Positions 9,649 through 18,255 of a DNA stretch of 64,000 nt are shown in pieces; positions within the stretch are counted from its first letter, which is position 1, and the number at the start of each line of letters is the position of its first letter. Both the position numbers and the translations under genes were made by a program. Below the pieces are notes generated by a model, which made no database searches, was not told the origin of the DNA, and saw only the letters and a program-made list of their open reading frames with translations. Origin of the DNA: [Clostridium] polysaccharolyticum (GTDB lineage Bacteria > Bacillota > Clostridia > Lachnospirales > Lachnospiraceae); the NCBI RefSeq assembly GCF_900111595.1, contig NZ_FOHN01000005.1:150618-214617 (forward strand), in the 5' to 3' direction.

Positions 9649-9697
9649 AAAGAAAAAGCAGTGGTATTTTCCTTATTGAAACCTCTGCTTTTTCTTT
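9649..9697. terminator. Bidirectional terminator between the pyrBI unit and queG
   Basis: An AAAGAAAAAGCAG arm pairs with CTGCTTTTTCTTT across a loop of about 22 bases. The A/T-rich arms give a U-run in both directions. It overlaps the queG stop codon at 9673. Confidence 0.7.
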
Positions 9698-10689
9698 ATG
9701 CCTTTATTCGTCAGCTGTTCAATATACCCGTTAATATAGGCAGAATCTCCTTTGTATTTTGTGATATCTTCCCCTTTGTCTGCCAGATGTATCAGTGCAT
9801 TTCGTTTAATTACATTTTTTCCTCGCCAGCCACAGGAAGTCATGCTTACCTTTTCTTTAAAAAATTTGTTGTCCATTGCTGCAAACTCTGCCATTTCACC
9901 ATTCATATAAGCAAGCTGTGCAAATTCCTTCACCCTGCTTTGCTCTGCCCTTAGGTTATAAGGACATTTCAGCTGGCAAAAATCACAGCCAAATACATTT
10001 CCTTTCAAAAGAGACATCTCTTGTTCACTAATTTCCTTTTTCTGAGTAATATAAGACAAACAGATATTTGGGGTAATTTTATGGGCATTGATGGATTTGC
10101 TAGGACATTCTCCATAACAGATTCTGCACTCCCCACATTCCACATAATCCCCAATCTGTTCAAAATGGCGTTTGTCACTGCTTGCAAGCTCTAAATCTGT
10201 TATGATTTCTCCCAAGAAAACATAGGAACCATATTTTTCTGTAATAATCATGTTGTTACGCCCAATAAATCCGACTCCCGCCAGATAAGCAATATAACGC
10301 TCCGGCAAAGTGTTGCTGTCTACCAATGGAATGGCATTGCCCCCCTGACTCTCAATAAATGCACAGATTTTATCTAAATATCCTCTTACTACTCTATGAT
10401 AATCCAGACGTCTGGTATAGATAGAAAAACCGTTGGAATCAGACTGCCAGCAAGAATCCTCCCCTTCATAATAATAGGGAAATGCTATGGAAAGAATCGT
10501 TTTTCCATTCTCCATATAATGCATAGGATTGATTCGTTTTTCCATATCCGATTCTTCAAATTCATTCTGCAGATTCTTCTTCTGCCGTTCCATTAAAAAA
10601 CCCTGCAGTTCCTCAAAACGCCTGCAGGGTATCATGCCAATCGTGTCCAGTCCCAAAGACTGGCAAAATTCAATTATTTTCTGTTTCAT
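9673..10689 (-). CDS. queG: QueG-like epoxyqueuosine reductase (two [4Fe-4S] clusters)
   Basis: A 338-residue iron-sulfur protein. Two ferredoxin-type cysteine groups are visible: CGECRICYGECP and GCDFCQLKCP. The tail GKNVIKRNALIHLA matches the HEAT-like C-terminal element of QueG. The N-terminal DUF1730-like region precedes them. QueG is a cobalamin-dependent reductase that makes queuosine in tRNA. The protein is somewhat shorter than typical QueG, and clostridial relatives sometimes lack proof of that activity, so a related double-cluster reductase is possible. The start at 10689 is chosen for GTGGAG upstream; a longer frame begins at 10725 without a better site. Confidence 0.8.
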   Translation of the reverse strand: MKQKIIEFCQSLGLDTIGMIPCRRFEELQGFLMERQKKNLQNEFEESDMEKRINPMHYMENGKTILSIAFPYYYEGEDSCWQSDSNGFSIYTRRLDYHRVVRGYLDKICAFIESQGGNAIPLVDSNTLPERYIAYLAGVGFIGRNNMIITEKYGSYVFLGEIITDLELASSDKRHFEQIGDYVECGECRICYGECPSKSINAHKITPNICLSYITQKKEISEQEMSLLKGNVFGCDFCQLKCPYNLRAEQSRVKEFAQLAYMNGEMAEFAAMDNKFFKEKVSMTSCGWRGKNVIKRNALIHLADKGEDITKYKGDSAYINGYIEQLTNKGIKKKQRFQ

Positions 10690-10755
10690 GATGACTGCTC
10701 CACTGCATTTTTTCCTACTTATCATATCATAGAATAAGCAAGATGAAAAGTGGTA

Positions 10756-12762
10756 CTATTTCCATCCAAGTTCATCACGTTTCTTTCGCATATCCTTTAA
10801 AATCATCTGTGCCAGTTCTTTTGGATCGGTATTTACGTTCATAACTGCACCTAATAATTCCTGTGTATCTTCTTTCAAAAACTTCATGACCTTTTCTGAT
10901 CCATATACCTGTGCTTCTACACAGTGATAAGAACTGATTCCATTCATACGGAAGGCTAATGCCGCACCAATTCCTTTTTCATTGCCCCATTCTGGACTAG
11001 ACATAGCATATGGCAGCTCCATCATTTTCTTCCCTAATACACCAGCCACTCCTCCAAATACTCCACTGGCTCTTGCATTGTCAATACACTCTCCCATATG
11101 CCAGACAGGAGGCAGATCTTCTCCAAGAAAATGCTTTAGCCCGTCTCCACATCTCTCTCTCGCTTCGTTCTGGCAATATCCCAGTTTCAAAAGAGGGAAG
11201 GAGGCACAGCCATTGGTTAATATCAGCACGTTATTTTCTAACATAATATCTGCAACGTCCACAATAGCACGTTCAAATACTACTTTTGGATTGTTACAGC
11301 CAACCAGATTTAAAATACCAAAAATCTCTCCACTTTCCAGTGCTTTTGCAAGTGGCTCCATTCCTCCAAACCGTTCCTTTATATATTCCACTGAAAATCC
11401 AACTTCAGCGGTAATCTCATATGGTGGAATAAAGACTGGAATCTCTTTTCGTGCTTCAAATGCCTCAATGGCACGATTTACAATTTTCTCTGCCAAAATA
11501 TCCACATCCGCTATATTGGAATGATGATGGTCAAAAGCATAGTGTTCCGCTCTTGGCAGTCTAGCAGAATCACTGGTTGTTACTACAACTGTTTTAAAGC
11601 ACTCTGCAACATCCATAATAGACGGAAATACTTCCTGCACATCTGCTACCCATAAATCCAGTGCACCAGTTCCTAAAACCATTTCTGCACCAACAGCATT
11701 GCATAGTGGAATAACGCCGTCATAACGGTACATAGCAGACAAGCCAGAACAGCAGATACCATAAAACTGAATTCCTTTCGCTCCTCTTTCCTTTGCCAGT
11801 TCGATAAACTTTTCACTCTGTCCTGCTTTTACAATTCGGCTTACAAGAAGTGGATTATGTCCATGAACTGCAATGTTGACATATCCTTTTTTTAAAGCTC
11901 CAATATTTACTTTGGAAGTCATGCGATGTCCAACTCCAAACAAACTATCTGTAGCTATTCCAGTTCCAACTACACCACTAAATACAAATGCAAGGCCACA
12001 GCGTAAAAACTGCTGCATGACATTTTTCCAGTCTCCATCCGTTGCACATCCTGTTCTATGATAGGATTCAAAAACTTCATGATACGCACTAATTGGAAGG
12101 ACATCTAATTTTTTCCATACTTCTTGTCTTTCTTCTGGCGCACATGCAGTTATGGTTTTATACTCCGATGGTACGGTTCTAGATAAATCTTCTAACAAAG
12201 CATCTGCAAGTTCAATTGCAACCTCTTTAAACTCTCTGTTCTCTGTCTCAATTCCAAATGCTTTGGCAGTATCTAAAACCTTTTGCTTATTCTCAATCGG
12301 AATATTTAATTTTCCTTCTGCTGCATATTTTAAAGCAAGCATTACTTCTCTTGCATGAATACCATGTTGTGCTACACCTGCTGCAACTCCACGAAGTAAA
12401 TTTCTCGCAACAACAAGATCTACATCTGCCCCACAAACTCCCTTAGGACTTTTTGGCGTAATTCGGCAAGGTCCCATATTGCATATCTTACAACATACCC
12501 CTGCCAGTCCAAAAGTACACTGAGGTTTCTGCTGATCAAAACGGTCAAAAGTAGTATCAAACCCTAGCTGCTCCATGCGAAGAAGCATTTCCCTGACTGC
12601 TGGATCAGGGGTTTTGTCTAGCACATCCTGTTTGCTTGGAAATGTCTTACGGTATTCATTTACCGCCTGTGTATAATCGTGAATTCCTCCATGTGTATGA
12701 GTATGTACGTGTTCCTTTCCCTCTGCATCAATATAAATATGACTATGTTCGTGTTCGCTCAT
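10756..12762 (-). CDS. cooS: Anaerobic Ni-Fe carbon monoxide dehydrogenase, catalytic subunit
   Basis: A 668-residue CODH. N-terminal cysteines at about 82, 90, 91, 94, 99 and 110 (CTFGLAGVCCKICNMGPC) bind the B and D clusters. The Ni-Fe-S C-cluster ligands appear in GICCSGLSAMYR, VGCNNPK, NGCASFPLLKLGYC and HMGECIDNAR, so the enzyme looks complete for CO/CO2 interconversion. Unusually, residues 1-30 carry eight histidines (HEHSH, HVHTHTH), a likely metal-binding extension that most CooS proteins lack. GGAGGG precedes the start. It is the last gene of an operon with an ABC importer; no cooC, cooF or acs genes are in the window, so the electron partner is elsewhere. Confidence 0.95.
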   Translation of the reverse strand: MSEHEHSHIYIDAEGKEHVHTHTHGGIHDYTQAVNEYRKTFPSKQDVLDKTPDPAVREMLLRMEQLGFDTTFDRFDQQKPQCTFGLAGVCCKICNMGPCRITPKSPKGVCGADVDLVVARNLLRGVAAGVAQHGIHAREVMLALKYAAEGKLNIPIENKQKVLDTAKAFGIETENREFKEVAIELADALLEDLSRTVPSEYKTITACAPEERQEVWKKLDVLPISAYHEVFESYHRTGCATDGDWKNVMQQFLRCGLAFVFSGVVGTGIATDSLFGVGHRMTSKVNIGALKKGYVNIAVHGHNPLLVSRIVKAGQSEKFIELAKERGAKGIQFYGICCSGLSAMYRYDGVIPLCNAVGAEMVLGTGALDLWVADVQEVFPSIMDVAECFKTVVVTTSDSARLPRAEHYAFDHHHSNIADVDILAEKIVNRAIEAFEARKEIPVFIPPYEITAEVGFSVEYIKERFGGMEPLAKALESGEIFGILNLVGCNNPKVVFERAIVDVADIMLENNVLILTNGCASFPLLKLGYCQNEARERCGDGLKHFLGEDLPPVWHMGECIDNARASGVFGGVAGVLGKKMMELPYAMSSPEWGNEKGIGAALAFRMNGISSYHCVEAQVYGSEKVMKFLKEDTQELLGAVMNVNTDPKELAQMILKDMRKKRDELGWK

Positions 12763-12785
12763 GATTTCCCTCCATTAGCTCTTTC

Positions 12786-13559
12786 CTATATGTAATATTC
12801 TGTCGTATCACTTGGTTTCATTTCAAAGGCTTCAAATACCTGATTCCTTACTTTAATAAAATCCAGACTGGTCCGGTCACGTTGGGAACCTAGTGGCACT
12901 GTCATTACGGATTTTACCTTTGCTGGATTTGGTGTCATAATTACAATCCTGTCTGCTAAGAAAACCGCCTCTTCAATATCATGGGTTACAAATATAACTG
13001 TCTTCTTCTGCTCCTTCTGGATTTTTAGTATCTCTTCCTGCATCTTCATTCTCGTAATAGCATCCAATGCCCCTAAAGGTTCATCCATAAAAATAATTTC
13101 CGGATCAACAGCAAGTGCTCTGGCAATGGCTACCCTCTGCTGCATTCCCCCTGAAAGCTGTCTTGGATAACTTTTATGAAACCTCTCTAATCCTACCATT
13201 TCAATATATTTCATTGCAATATCATATCTTTGTTTTTTGGGAATTTTTTTTGCTTCCAATCCTAGTTCCACATTTTTTTCCACTGTCCTCCAAGGAAGCA
13301 GTCCATAATTTTGAAATATGGTGATATTCTGAATATCCGGCTTTTCTATTTCCTTGCCATCAATGGTAATTCTTCCACTTGTGACTTTCTCAAAACCTGC
13401 CAATGTATTTAACAGCGTAGTCTTTCCACATCCACTAGCTCCCAGAAGGCAGATAAATTCCCCTCTTTCAATTTCCAGATTTACGTGATTCAAAGCCTGA
13501 AAGGTACTGCCATCACTATTTTCATACACTTTTGATACGTCCTCTATTTTAATATACAT
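12786..13559 (-). CDS. NitT/TauT-type ABC transporter ATP-binding protein
   Basis: A 257-residue ATPase of the SsuB/TauB/NrtD type. Walker A is GASGCGKTT at about 41-49, the signature is LSGGMQQR, Walker B is IIFMDEP, and the switch His is in VTHDIEEA. It would energise import by the permease encoded 15 bp upstream. The substrate cannot be told from the ATPase. It lies between permease and cooS with short gaps, so all four genes form one transcription unit. Confidence 0.93.
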   Translation of the reverse strand: MYIKIEDVSKVYENSDGSTFQALNHVNLEIERGEFICLLGASGCGKTTLLNTLAGFEKVTSGRITIDGKEIEKPDIQNITIFQNYGLLPWRTVEKNVELGLEAKKIPKKQRYDIAMKYIEMVGLERFHKSYPRQLSGGMQQRVAIARALAVDPEIIFMDEPLGALDAITRMKMQEEILKIQKEQKKTVIFVTHDIEEAVFLADRIVIMTPNPAKVKSVMTVPLGSQRDRTSLDFIKVRNQVFEAFEMKPSDTTEYYI

Positions 13560-13574
13560 GATAACCTCCCCTTT

Positions 13575-14315
13575 CTAAAATGTGCGGACCACGCATTTTT
13601 CCAGCAATCCAATCAGAAAATCCAATAAAATGCCTATTGCTCCAATGGTCACCATAGCCCCAAGAAGCAGATCCATTCTTAAATTGTTTCTTGCATCAAT
13701 GATTAGATAGCCCAGTCCAGACTGTGCGCCAACCATCTCCCCAGCAACAAGAAATACCCATGCCGTTCCAAGTGCCAGATGAATTCCTGTTAAAATATTA
13801 GGAAGAACACTAGGGACAATCACTTGAAAGAGCTTCTCAAACTTGGATAAACCGAAGTTGTTGGATACTTTTATGTATACAGGATCTACTCCTTTTACAG
13901 CCGTTACGGTTGAAATCAATATTGGGAAAAATCCCGCAATAAAAATAATCACAATAGCCGGAATTTCTCCGATTCCAAACCATAGTACAATAAAAGGAAG
14001 CCATGCAATAGGAGAAATTGGCCTTAGAAACTGCACAATCGGGTTAATAAACTCCCACACTTTCCTATGCAGTCCTAGTAGAAGACCTAATACTACTCCA
14101 CACAAAATAGCAGTTACATATCCGATAAAGAAACGTATCAGACTATCTTTGATATCTTCCCACAAAATTCCTTTTCTTATTAATTCTACAATCCCTTTTG
14201 CCACTTTCACCGGTCCTGGAAATAATGCTGCATTATAGTTTCCAAGGGAGACAACCAGTTGCCATCCCCCAAGAAGGACTCCAAAACTTACGAAAATATG
14301 TACTAATTTTTTCAT
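13575..14315 (-). CDS. NitT/TauT-type ABC transporter permease
   Basis: A 246-residue membrane protein with about six hydrophobic helices. The BPD-type EAA loop region reads KVSNNFGLSKFEKLFQVIVPS, where an EAA-like helix contacts the ATPase. This is the SsuC/TauC family for small oxyanions, sulfonates, pyrimidine precursors or similar. Its start overlaps the 3' end of the binding-protein gene by 4 bp, which indicates translational coupling. Confidence 0.92.
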   Translation of the reverse strand: MKKLVHIFVSFGVLLGGWQLVVSLGNYNAALFPGPVKVAKGIVELIRKGILWEDIKDSLIRFFIGYVTAILCGVVLGLLLGLHRKVWEFINPIVQFLRPISPIAWLPFIVLWFGIGEIPAIVIIFIAGFFPILISTVTAVKGVDPVYIKVSNNFGLSKFEKLFQVIVPSVLPNILTGIHLALGTAWVFLVAGEMVGAQSGLGYLIIDARNNLRMDLLLGAMVTIGAIGILLDFLIGLLEKCVVRTF

Positions 14316-15286
14316 TGTGTATCTGCACCTACCTTACTATCATAATCTGAAACAAACTCCTCATACAATGGTGGCGATTCCATAATCCCATACTGAATCA
14401 GGCTTTCACACAAGGTATCATATGCTTCCTTAGAAAGCTTTAAATCAAAAAAAGAAATCCATTGCAAAGATACCTGCAATACTTCTTTATCAACACTTAA
14501 ATAAGTTTCACCTGTTTCTACTGCTTCCTTTTTATGTTCCTCCAGATAACTTCCTGCATCTATGTAATCCTGAATCACTTCATTGGCTATCTTCCTTTTC
14601 AGAAAATTTTCTTGAAATACTAACGCACAGCATATGGAATCTTTCCATAATCCTTCGGACTTATACAGCACATTGGCTACATCTGCATGAACTGCCTTTC
14701 CTCCAAATGGTTCTGCCACACAGTATCCTGCAATCTGCCCGCTTACTAAAGCAAATGGCATTTCAGATGGCGATAACTCAATAATGTGAATGTCCTTTTC
14801 CTGCAAGCCGTTTTTCTCAAGCAGAAGTTTTAACAATACATTATGGGAGGACAGCTTACTGGGAATGGCAAATGATTTTCCTTTCAGCTCTTTGGCTGAC
14901 TTGATGGACTTGTCAGTTACTACAATATTGCCGTCCCGATGTCCAAGTGCTACTGCTTTTATAGGAATACCTTTTGCCTTTGCTTTCATAGCAAGTTCCG
15001 TTAATTCTACTGCTCCATCAACTTGGCCGGAATTTAGTGCATCAGATAAATCTGGCCAAGTACCGTATTTCACAAGTTCTATATGATAATTGAGATTTTC
15101 TTTTTCTAATTTTGCCTGTTCTAATAAAGCCAGGCTATGTGTAGTTGGCAAATAGGCAATTTTGACAACTGGTCTTGTATCTGCTGCTATATGGCTTATT
15201 TCTTTGTGACTGGCTGCTGCAATTCCTAGCACTCCCGCAGCCACTAGCATAGCCCCTGTTAAAATATGTATTACTTTTCGCTTCAC
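14312..15286 (-). CDS. NitT/TauT-type ABC transporter substrate-binding protein
   Basis: A 324-residue periplasmic-type binding protein of the NMT1/SsuA class, with an N-terminal basic-hydrophobic segment (residues 1-27) that serves as signal or anchor. No lipobox cysteine is visible, so it may stay tethered by that helix. The core starts with VVKIAYLPTTHSLALLEQAK, typical of the class. The start is GTG at 15286 with GGAAGTGAG upstream. It is the first gene of the operon with cooS. The ligand is unknown; supply of a CODH-related metal, cofactor precursor or carbon source is possible but unproven. Confidence 0.88.
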   Translation of the reverse strand: MKRKVIHILTGAMLVAAGVLGIAAASHKEISHIAADTRPVVKIAYLPTTHSLALLEQAKLEKENLNYHIELVKYGTWPDLSDALNSGQVDGAVELTELAMKAKAKGIPIKAVALGHRDGNIVVTDKSIKSAKELKGKSFAIPSKLSSHNVLLKLLLEKNGLQEKDIHIIELSPSEMPFALVSGQIAGYCVAEPFGGKAVHADVANVLYKSEGLWKDSICCALVFQENFLKRKIANEVIQDYIDAGSYLEEHKKEAVETGETYLSVDKEVLQVSLQWISFFDLKLSKEAYDTLCESLIQYGIMESPPLYEEFVSDYDSKVGADTQ

Positions 15287-15307
15287 ATACTCACTTCCCT
15301 TATTTCA

Positions 15308-15364
15308 TACTAATTTAGTAGGTAATTATGATGGTATTATATTCTAGTATTCCTACTTTGTCAA
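15308..15364 (-). promoter_or_regulatory. Consensus promoter and palindromic operator of the ABC-cooS operon
   Basis: On the minus strand, TTGACA (15364-15359) and TATAAT (15341-15336) are both perfect consensus and 17 bp apart. The 13-bp perfect palindrome TACTAAATTAGTA (15320-15308) lies about +9 to +21 from the expected start point. A strong promoter with a palindrome just downstream suggests repression by a dimeric regulator, which is not encoded nearby. Confidence 0.75.
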
Positions 15365-15445
15365 TAGGAAATATGGCTTTCGTTTGAATAGATTAGAAAA
15401 TCGAACCTAGTCCAACAGAAAAACGACAGGAAAAAATTCCGATTA

Positions 15446-15480
15446 AAAACCGTAGAAAAACTAGTTTTTCTACGGTTTTT
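15446..15480 (-). terminator. Strong terminator after the MacB-type ATPase gene
   Basis: AAAAACCGTAGAAAAA and its complement form a near-perfect long hairpin with a very short loop, ending in TTTTT on either strand. It lies 9 bp beyond the stop of the gene ending at 15489 and isolates it from the cooS operon promoter. Confidence 0.85.
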
Positions 15481-15488
15481 ATCCCCTT

Positions 15489-16157
15489 TTACAATTCCAA
15501 TATTTTTTTATTCCGTACTACAATTTCCCTTGTTGCATAACGTTCTCCAACGGTCTGATCATGTGTCACCATAATAATGGTCTGATTCATTTCCTTGTTT
15601 AATTTTTGAAATATGCCCATTACTTCTTCACTTGTAGAAGCATCTAGGTTTCCAGTTGGCTCATCTGCAAATATAAGTTCTGGCTCAATGGCTAATGCCC
15701 TAGCAATAGCTACTCTTTGCTGTTGTCCTCCTGAAAGTTTATAAGGCATGACATTTCCTTTTTCTTGTAATCCAAGAAGTTCCATTAAGGAATCCACCTT
15801 TTCCCTCTTGCCTTTATTTACGCTGTTGTGAAATTCAAGCGGCAACATAATATTATCTCTTACACTAATTGTAGGAATCAAATTATAAAACTGAAACACA
15901 AAACCAAAAGACTCTCTTCGTAATCTGCTCATTTGCTTATCTTTTAATTTGTGAATATTTTTTCCATGAAATAGCACTCTTCCTTCTGATGGCTGTTCCA
16001 GACCACTTAACACATATAATAAAGTGGATTTTCCAGAACCTGATTTTCCTGTAACCACGATAAAATCACCTTTCTGGACTGTAAGATTTACTCCATCTAA
16101 AACTTCGACATCCACACCTTCATGAAAAATCTTCTTCAAATTTTCTGCAACTAACAT
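15489..16157 (-). CDS. MacB/LolD-type ABC transporter ATP-binding protein
   Basis: A 222-residue ATPase with Walker [10 protein letters not shown], signature LSGGQQQR, Walker [13 protein letters not shown] and switch His in VTHDQ. The DEPTGNLD run is diagnostic of the MacB/LolD/BceA group that works with FtsX-type permeases, usually exporting peptides, lipoproteins or antibiotics or giving peptide resistance. Its cognate permease gene just upstream is broken, so this intact ATPase may have no working partner unless it serves another permease. Confidence 0.9.
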   Translation of the reverse strand: MLVAENLKKIFHEGVDVEVLDGVNLTVQKGDFIVVTGKSGSGKSTLLYVLSGLEQPSEGRVLFHGKNIHKLKDKQMSRLRRESFGFVFQFYNLIPTISVRDNIMLPLEFHNSVNKGKREKVDSLMELLGLQEKGNVMPYKLSGGQQQRVAIARALAIEPELIFADEPTGNLDASTSEEVMGIFQKLNKEMNQTIIMVTHDQTVGERYATREIVVRNKKILEL

Positions 16158-16193
16158 ATCAGACCTCCCCCCCCTAACTCACCTTAATGCTCT

Positions 16194-17626
16194 CTATAAG
16201 ACTATCTGTTTGCGAAGCTGTACTATGTAGTTCCTGATTTCCTCCGTTTTGTCCAGAACATCAAGACATGACTTGGTATCACTGCTTTGAATCGTCATGT
16301 AAAAGTCAGCAGACTGGTACATTTTCCCATTGCCTGTTTTAAAATACCAGACATTGATAAAATACATATAGCTATCGATAATACAAACACCAGTGAAGTT
16401 ACGGCTGGCAAATAAGAAAGCAATGTTGTTTTTATCTGTTTTCCAAATAAACCAATCGACTTTCGTCTTGTTTGAAACACCTTCTGTAGAAACGTTCCAT
16501 AAATATGAAGGAACAGCTCTTGAAAAAGCAAAAATGCTATCAGTAACGTAATCAGGGAAGCATAACTATAATATAATTTTGTTTGCTTATGATTGACCAT
16601 TTGGACCACAACCGTCAAAATAAGAACCAGCACTGCCAATACCAGTCGCTTTTTATGAAAAGCCTGTTTTTGATAGCTTACATGATTCCGGATTAGAGAC
16701 ACAATTTCGGTTTTGCTCACTTTGTAGGAGGCAGCATAAATACTAACAGCAGCAAGTACCATTACTGCCATTCCTTTTAGAAGCATCATTCCTAAATGAA
16801 ACTCCACCTTTGTATTCTGCTGAAACATCATTCCTCCTAATAATCTCATAGCAGCTGGTGCTGCTGCAATACTGCACAGAAAGGCAATGAGAATTAAATA
16901 ACTCAAATTATATTTGGAAACAGCTGATAAGCCTGTTCCTTTCAGTTCAGCATTTAATCCACTCGCAATCTCATCCATTTTCTTTAAATCAGATATGGTT
17001 AAGTCAATACGGTTTACAAGACCTTTACGTTCTCCAATCCGGTCTACAAATTCCGTACTTGTTATGGCAAAATCATATGCATGTAAAAACATGCCTTCCT
17101 CTTTCGATATAGCCTTTACCTGCATGCTTTCCAGCTGTTTCCCAAACTGCAGTTTTAATGTATCTCCTACCTGCAGCTGGTTATCTTCTGCAAATGCACT
17201 GGAAATCAAAATATCATCCTCTTTCCAGTCATCTACATTGCCAGACTCTAATTGAAAATCATAGATTTCTGTCTAACGGTTCACATCTGTACCATAAAGA
17301 AATAAACGCTGATTTATTCCTTCCACATCTACATAACAGTAATCTCTAGTAATGGAGTTGCTAATATCATCACCATAGGTACTTTTACACCGTTTCCAAA
17401 ATACTGCTTCATCAAACTCCTTGTATGTTCCATCCTCTGCACTGACAACAATTTGCGAATTCTGTGTCGTATCCCGCAACTGGCCAAGCCTTGTATGGAT
17501 AACCGATTCCCTAAACGAGGAACTGATATTAGAAATAAGCAATGTAAGAAATACAACTCCAAACATAAGAAAAAATTTCATTTTCTGATATTTAAATGCA
17601 TTGACAATAAATCGAATCTTCGACAT
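16194..17626 (-). pseudogene. Broken FtsX-type ABC permease gene (in-frame stop plus frameshift)
   Basis: The frame from ATG 17626 encodes an N-terminal membrane helix and an exterior domain, then hits TAG at 17275-17273 after residue 117. The same frame continues directly (TEIYDFQLESG) without shift through residues matching an FtsX permease, with helices and an IYAASYKVSKTEIVSLIR segment. Near 16310-16320 the frame then changes by one base: the downstream part YQSADFYMTIQSS is read in another frame and stops at 16194. The whole is about 478 codons, shorter than two-copy FtsX permeases of about 800. Two independent lesions mark it as decayed. The neighbouring ATPase and DUF4097 genes were probably its operon partners. 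Confidence 0.85.
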
Positions 17627-17665
17627 CTGGACACTCCCATCTGGATTATTTATATTAACCTTTCT

Positions 17666-18145
17666 TTAACTTTCAATTCTAATTCTAGAAGTCCCTTTAT
17701 CTATTTGTATTTTGGATCCATTTTCATCTAATGTAATGCCTGTGTCTACTTTCACTTCTTCACGTTCTGTACCGCTTAATTGAATACGGCTTCCCTTTGG
17801 AATTTTGATTTTAATATCTCCATTATCCCCCTGTATGATAACGCGGCTGCTCTTGTCCAGTTTCTTTAAATCCAAATTTACATCTCCAACTTTGGAATCA
17901 ATATGAATCAATTCATAAACTCCTTGTACTTCTAAATCACCAGTCTGGCAATCACACTGAATTGACTTCACTTTTCTGGGAAGTGTCACTTCTGCTTCTA
18001 TATAAGTCGAATTCACTTTCTTTTGTTCACCCAGAAATCCCATTTCCAACATACCATCCTGCATTCTACAGGTGATTTTATTTAAGTCTTCCTCGAGATA
18101 TTCTTCTCTCTTATCCCCAACTTCTTTCATCAGGTGAATTTCCAT
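17666..18145 (-). CDS. DUF4097 (LiaG-like) beta-helical protein, possibly N-terminally truncated
   Basis: The 159-residue product has repeating short beta motifs with alternating residues (SIQCDCQTGDLEVQG, HIDSKVGDVNLDLKK, GDNGDIKIKIPKG), the pattern of DUF4097 proteins that often accompany ABC exporters and cell-envelope stress systems. Family members are usually longer, with an N-terminal membrane helix that is absent here. The frame stays open upstream to a TGA near 18190, inside what appears to be the left side of the IS, so the 5' part may have been lost to that insertion. A GGGGGA ribosome-site-like run precedes the ATG at 18145. Confidence 0.6.
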   Translation of the reverse strand: MEIHLMKEVGDKREEYLEEDLNKITCRMQDGMLEMGFLGEQKKVNSTYIEAEVTLPRKVKSIQCDCQTGDLEVQGVYELIHIDSKVGDVNLDLKKLDKSSRVIIQGDNGDIKIKIPKGSRIQLSGTEREEVKVDTGITLDENGSKIQIDKGTSRIRIES

Positions 18146-18255
18146 TTCTATTAAAATCCCCCACTTTTTTTGCCCAAAAAGCTTGACAAATCGTCAAAAA
18201 TTTGCGGCGAAGCCGATTAAATGTAAATTATTTTTTCGACTTGGAGGCGATTTTT

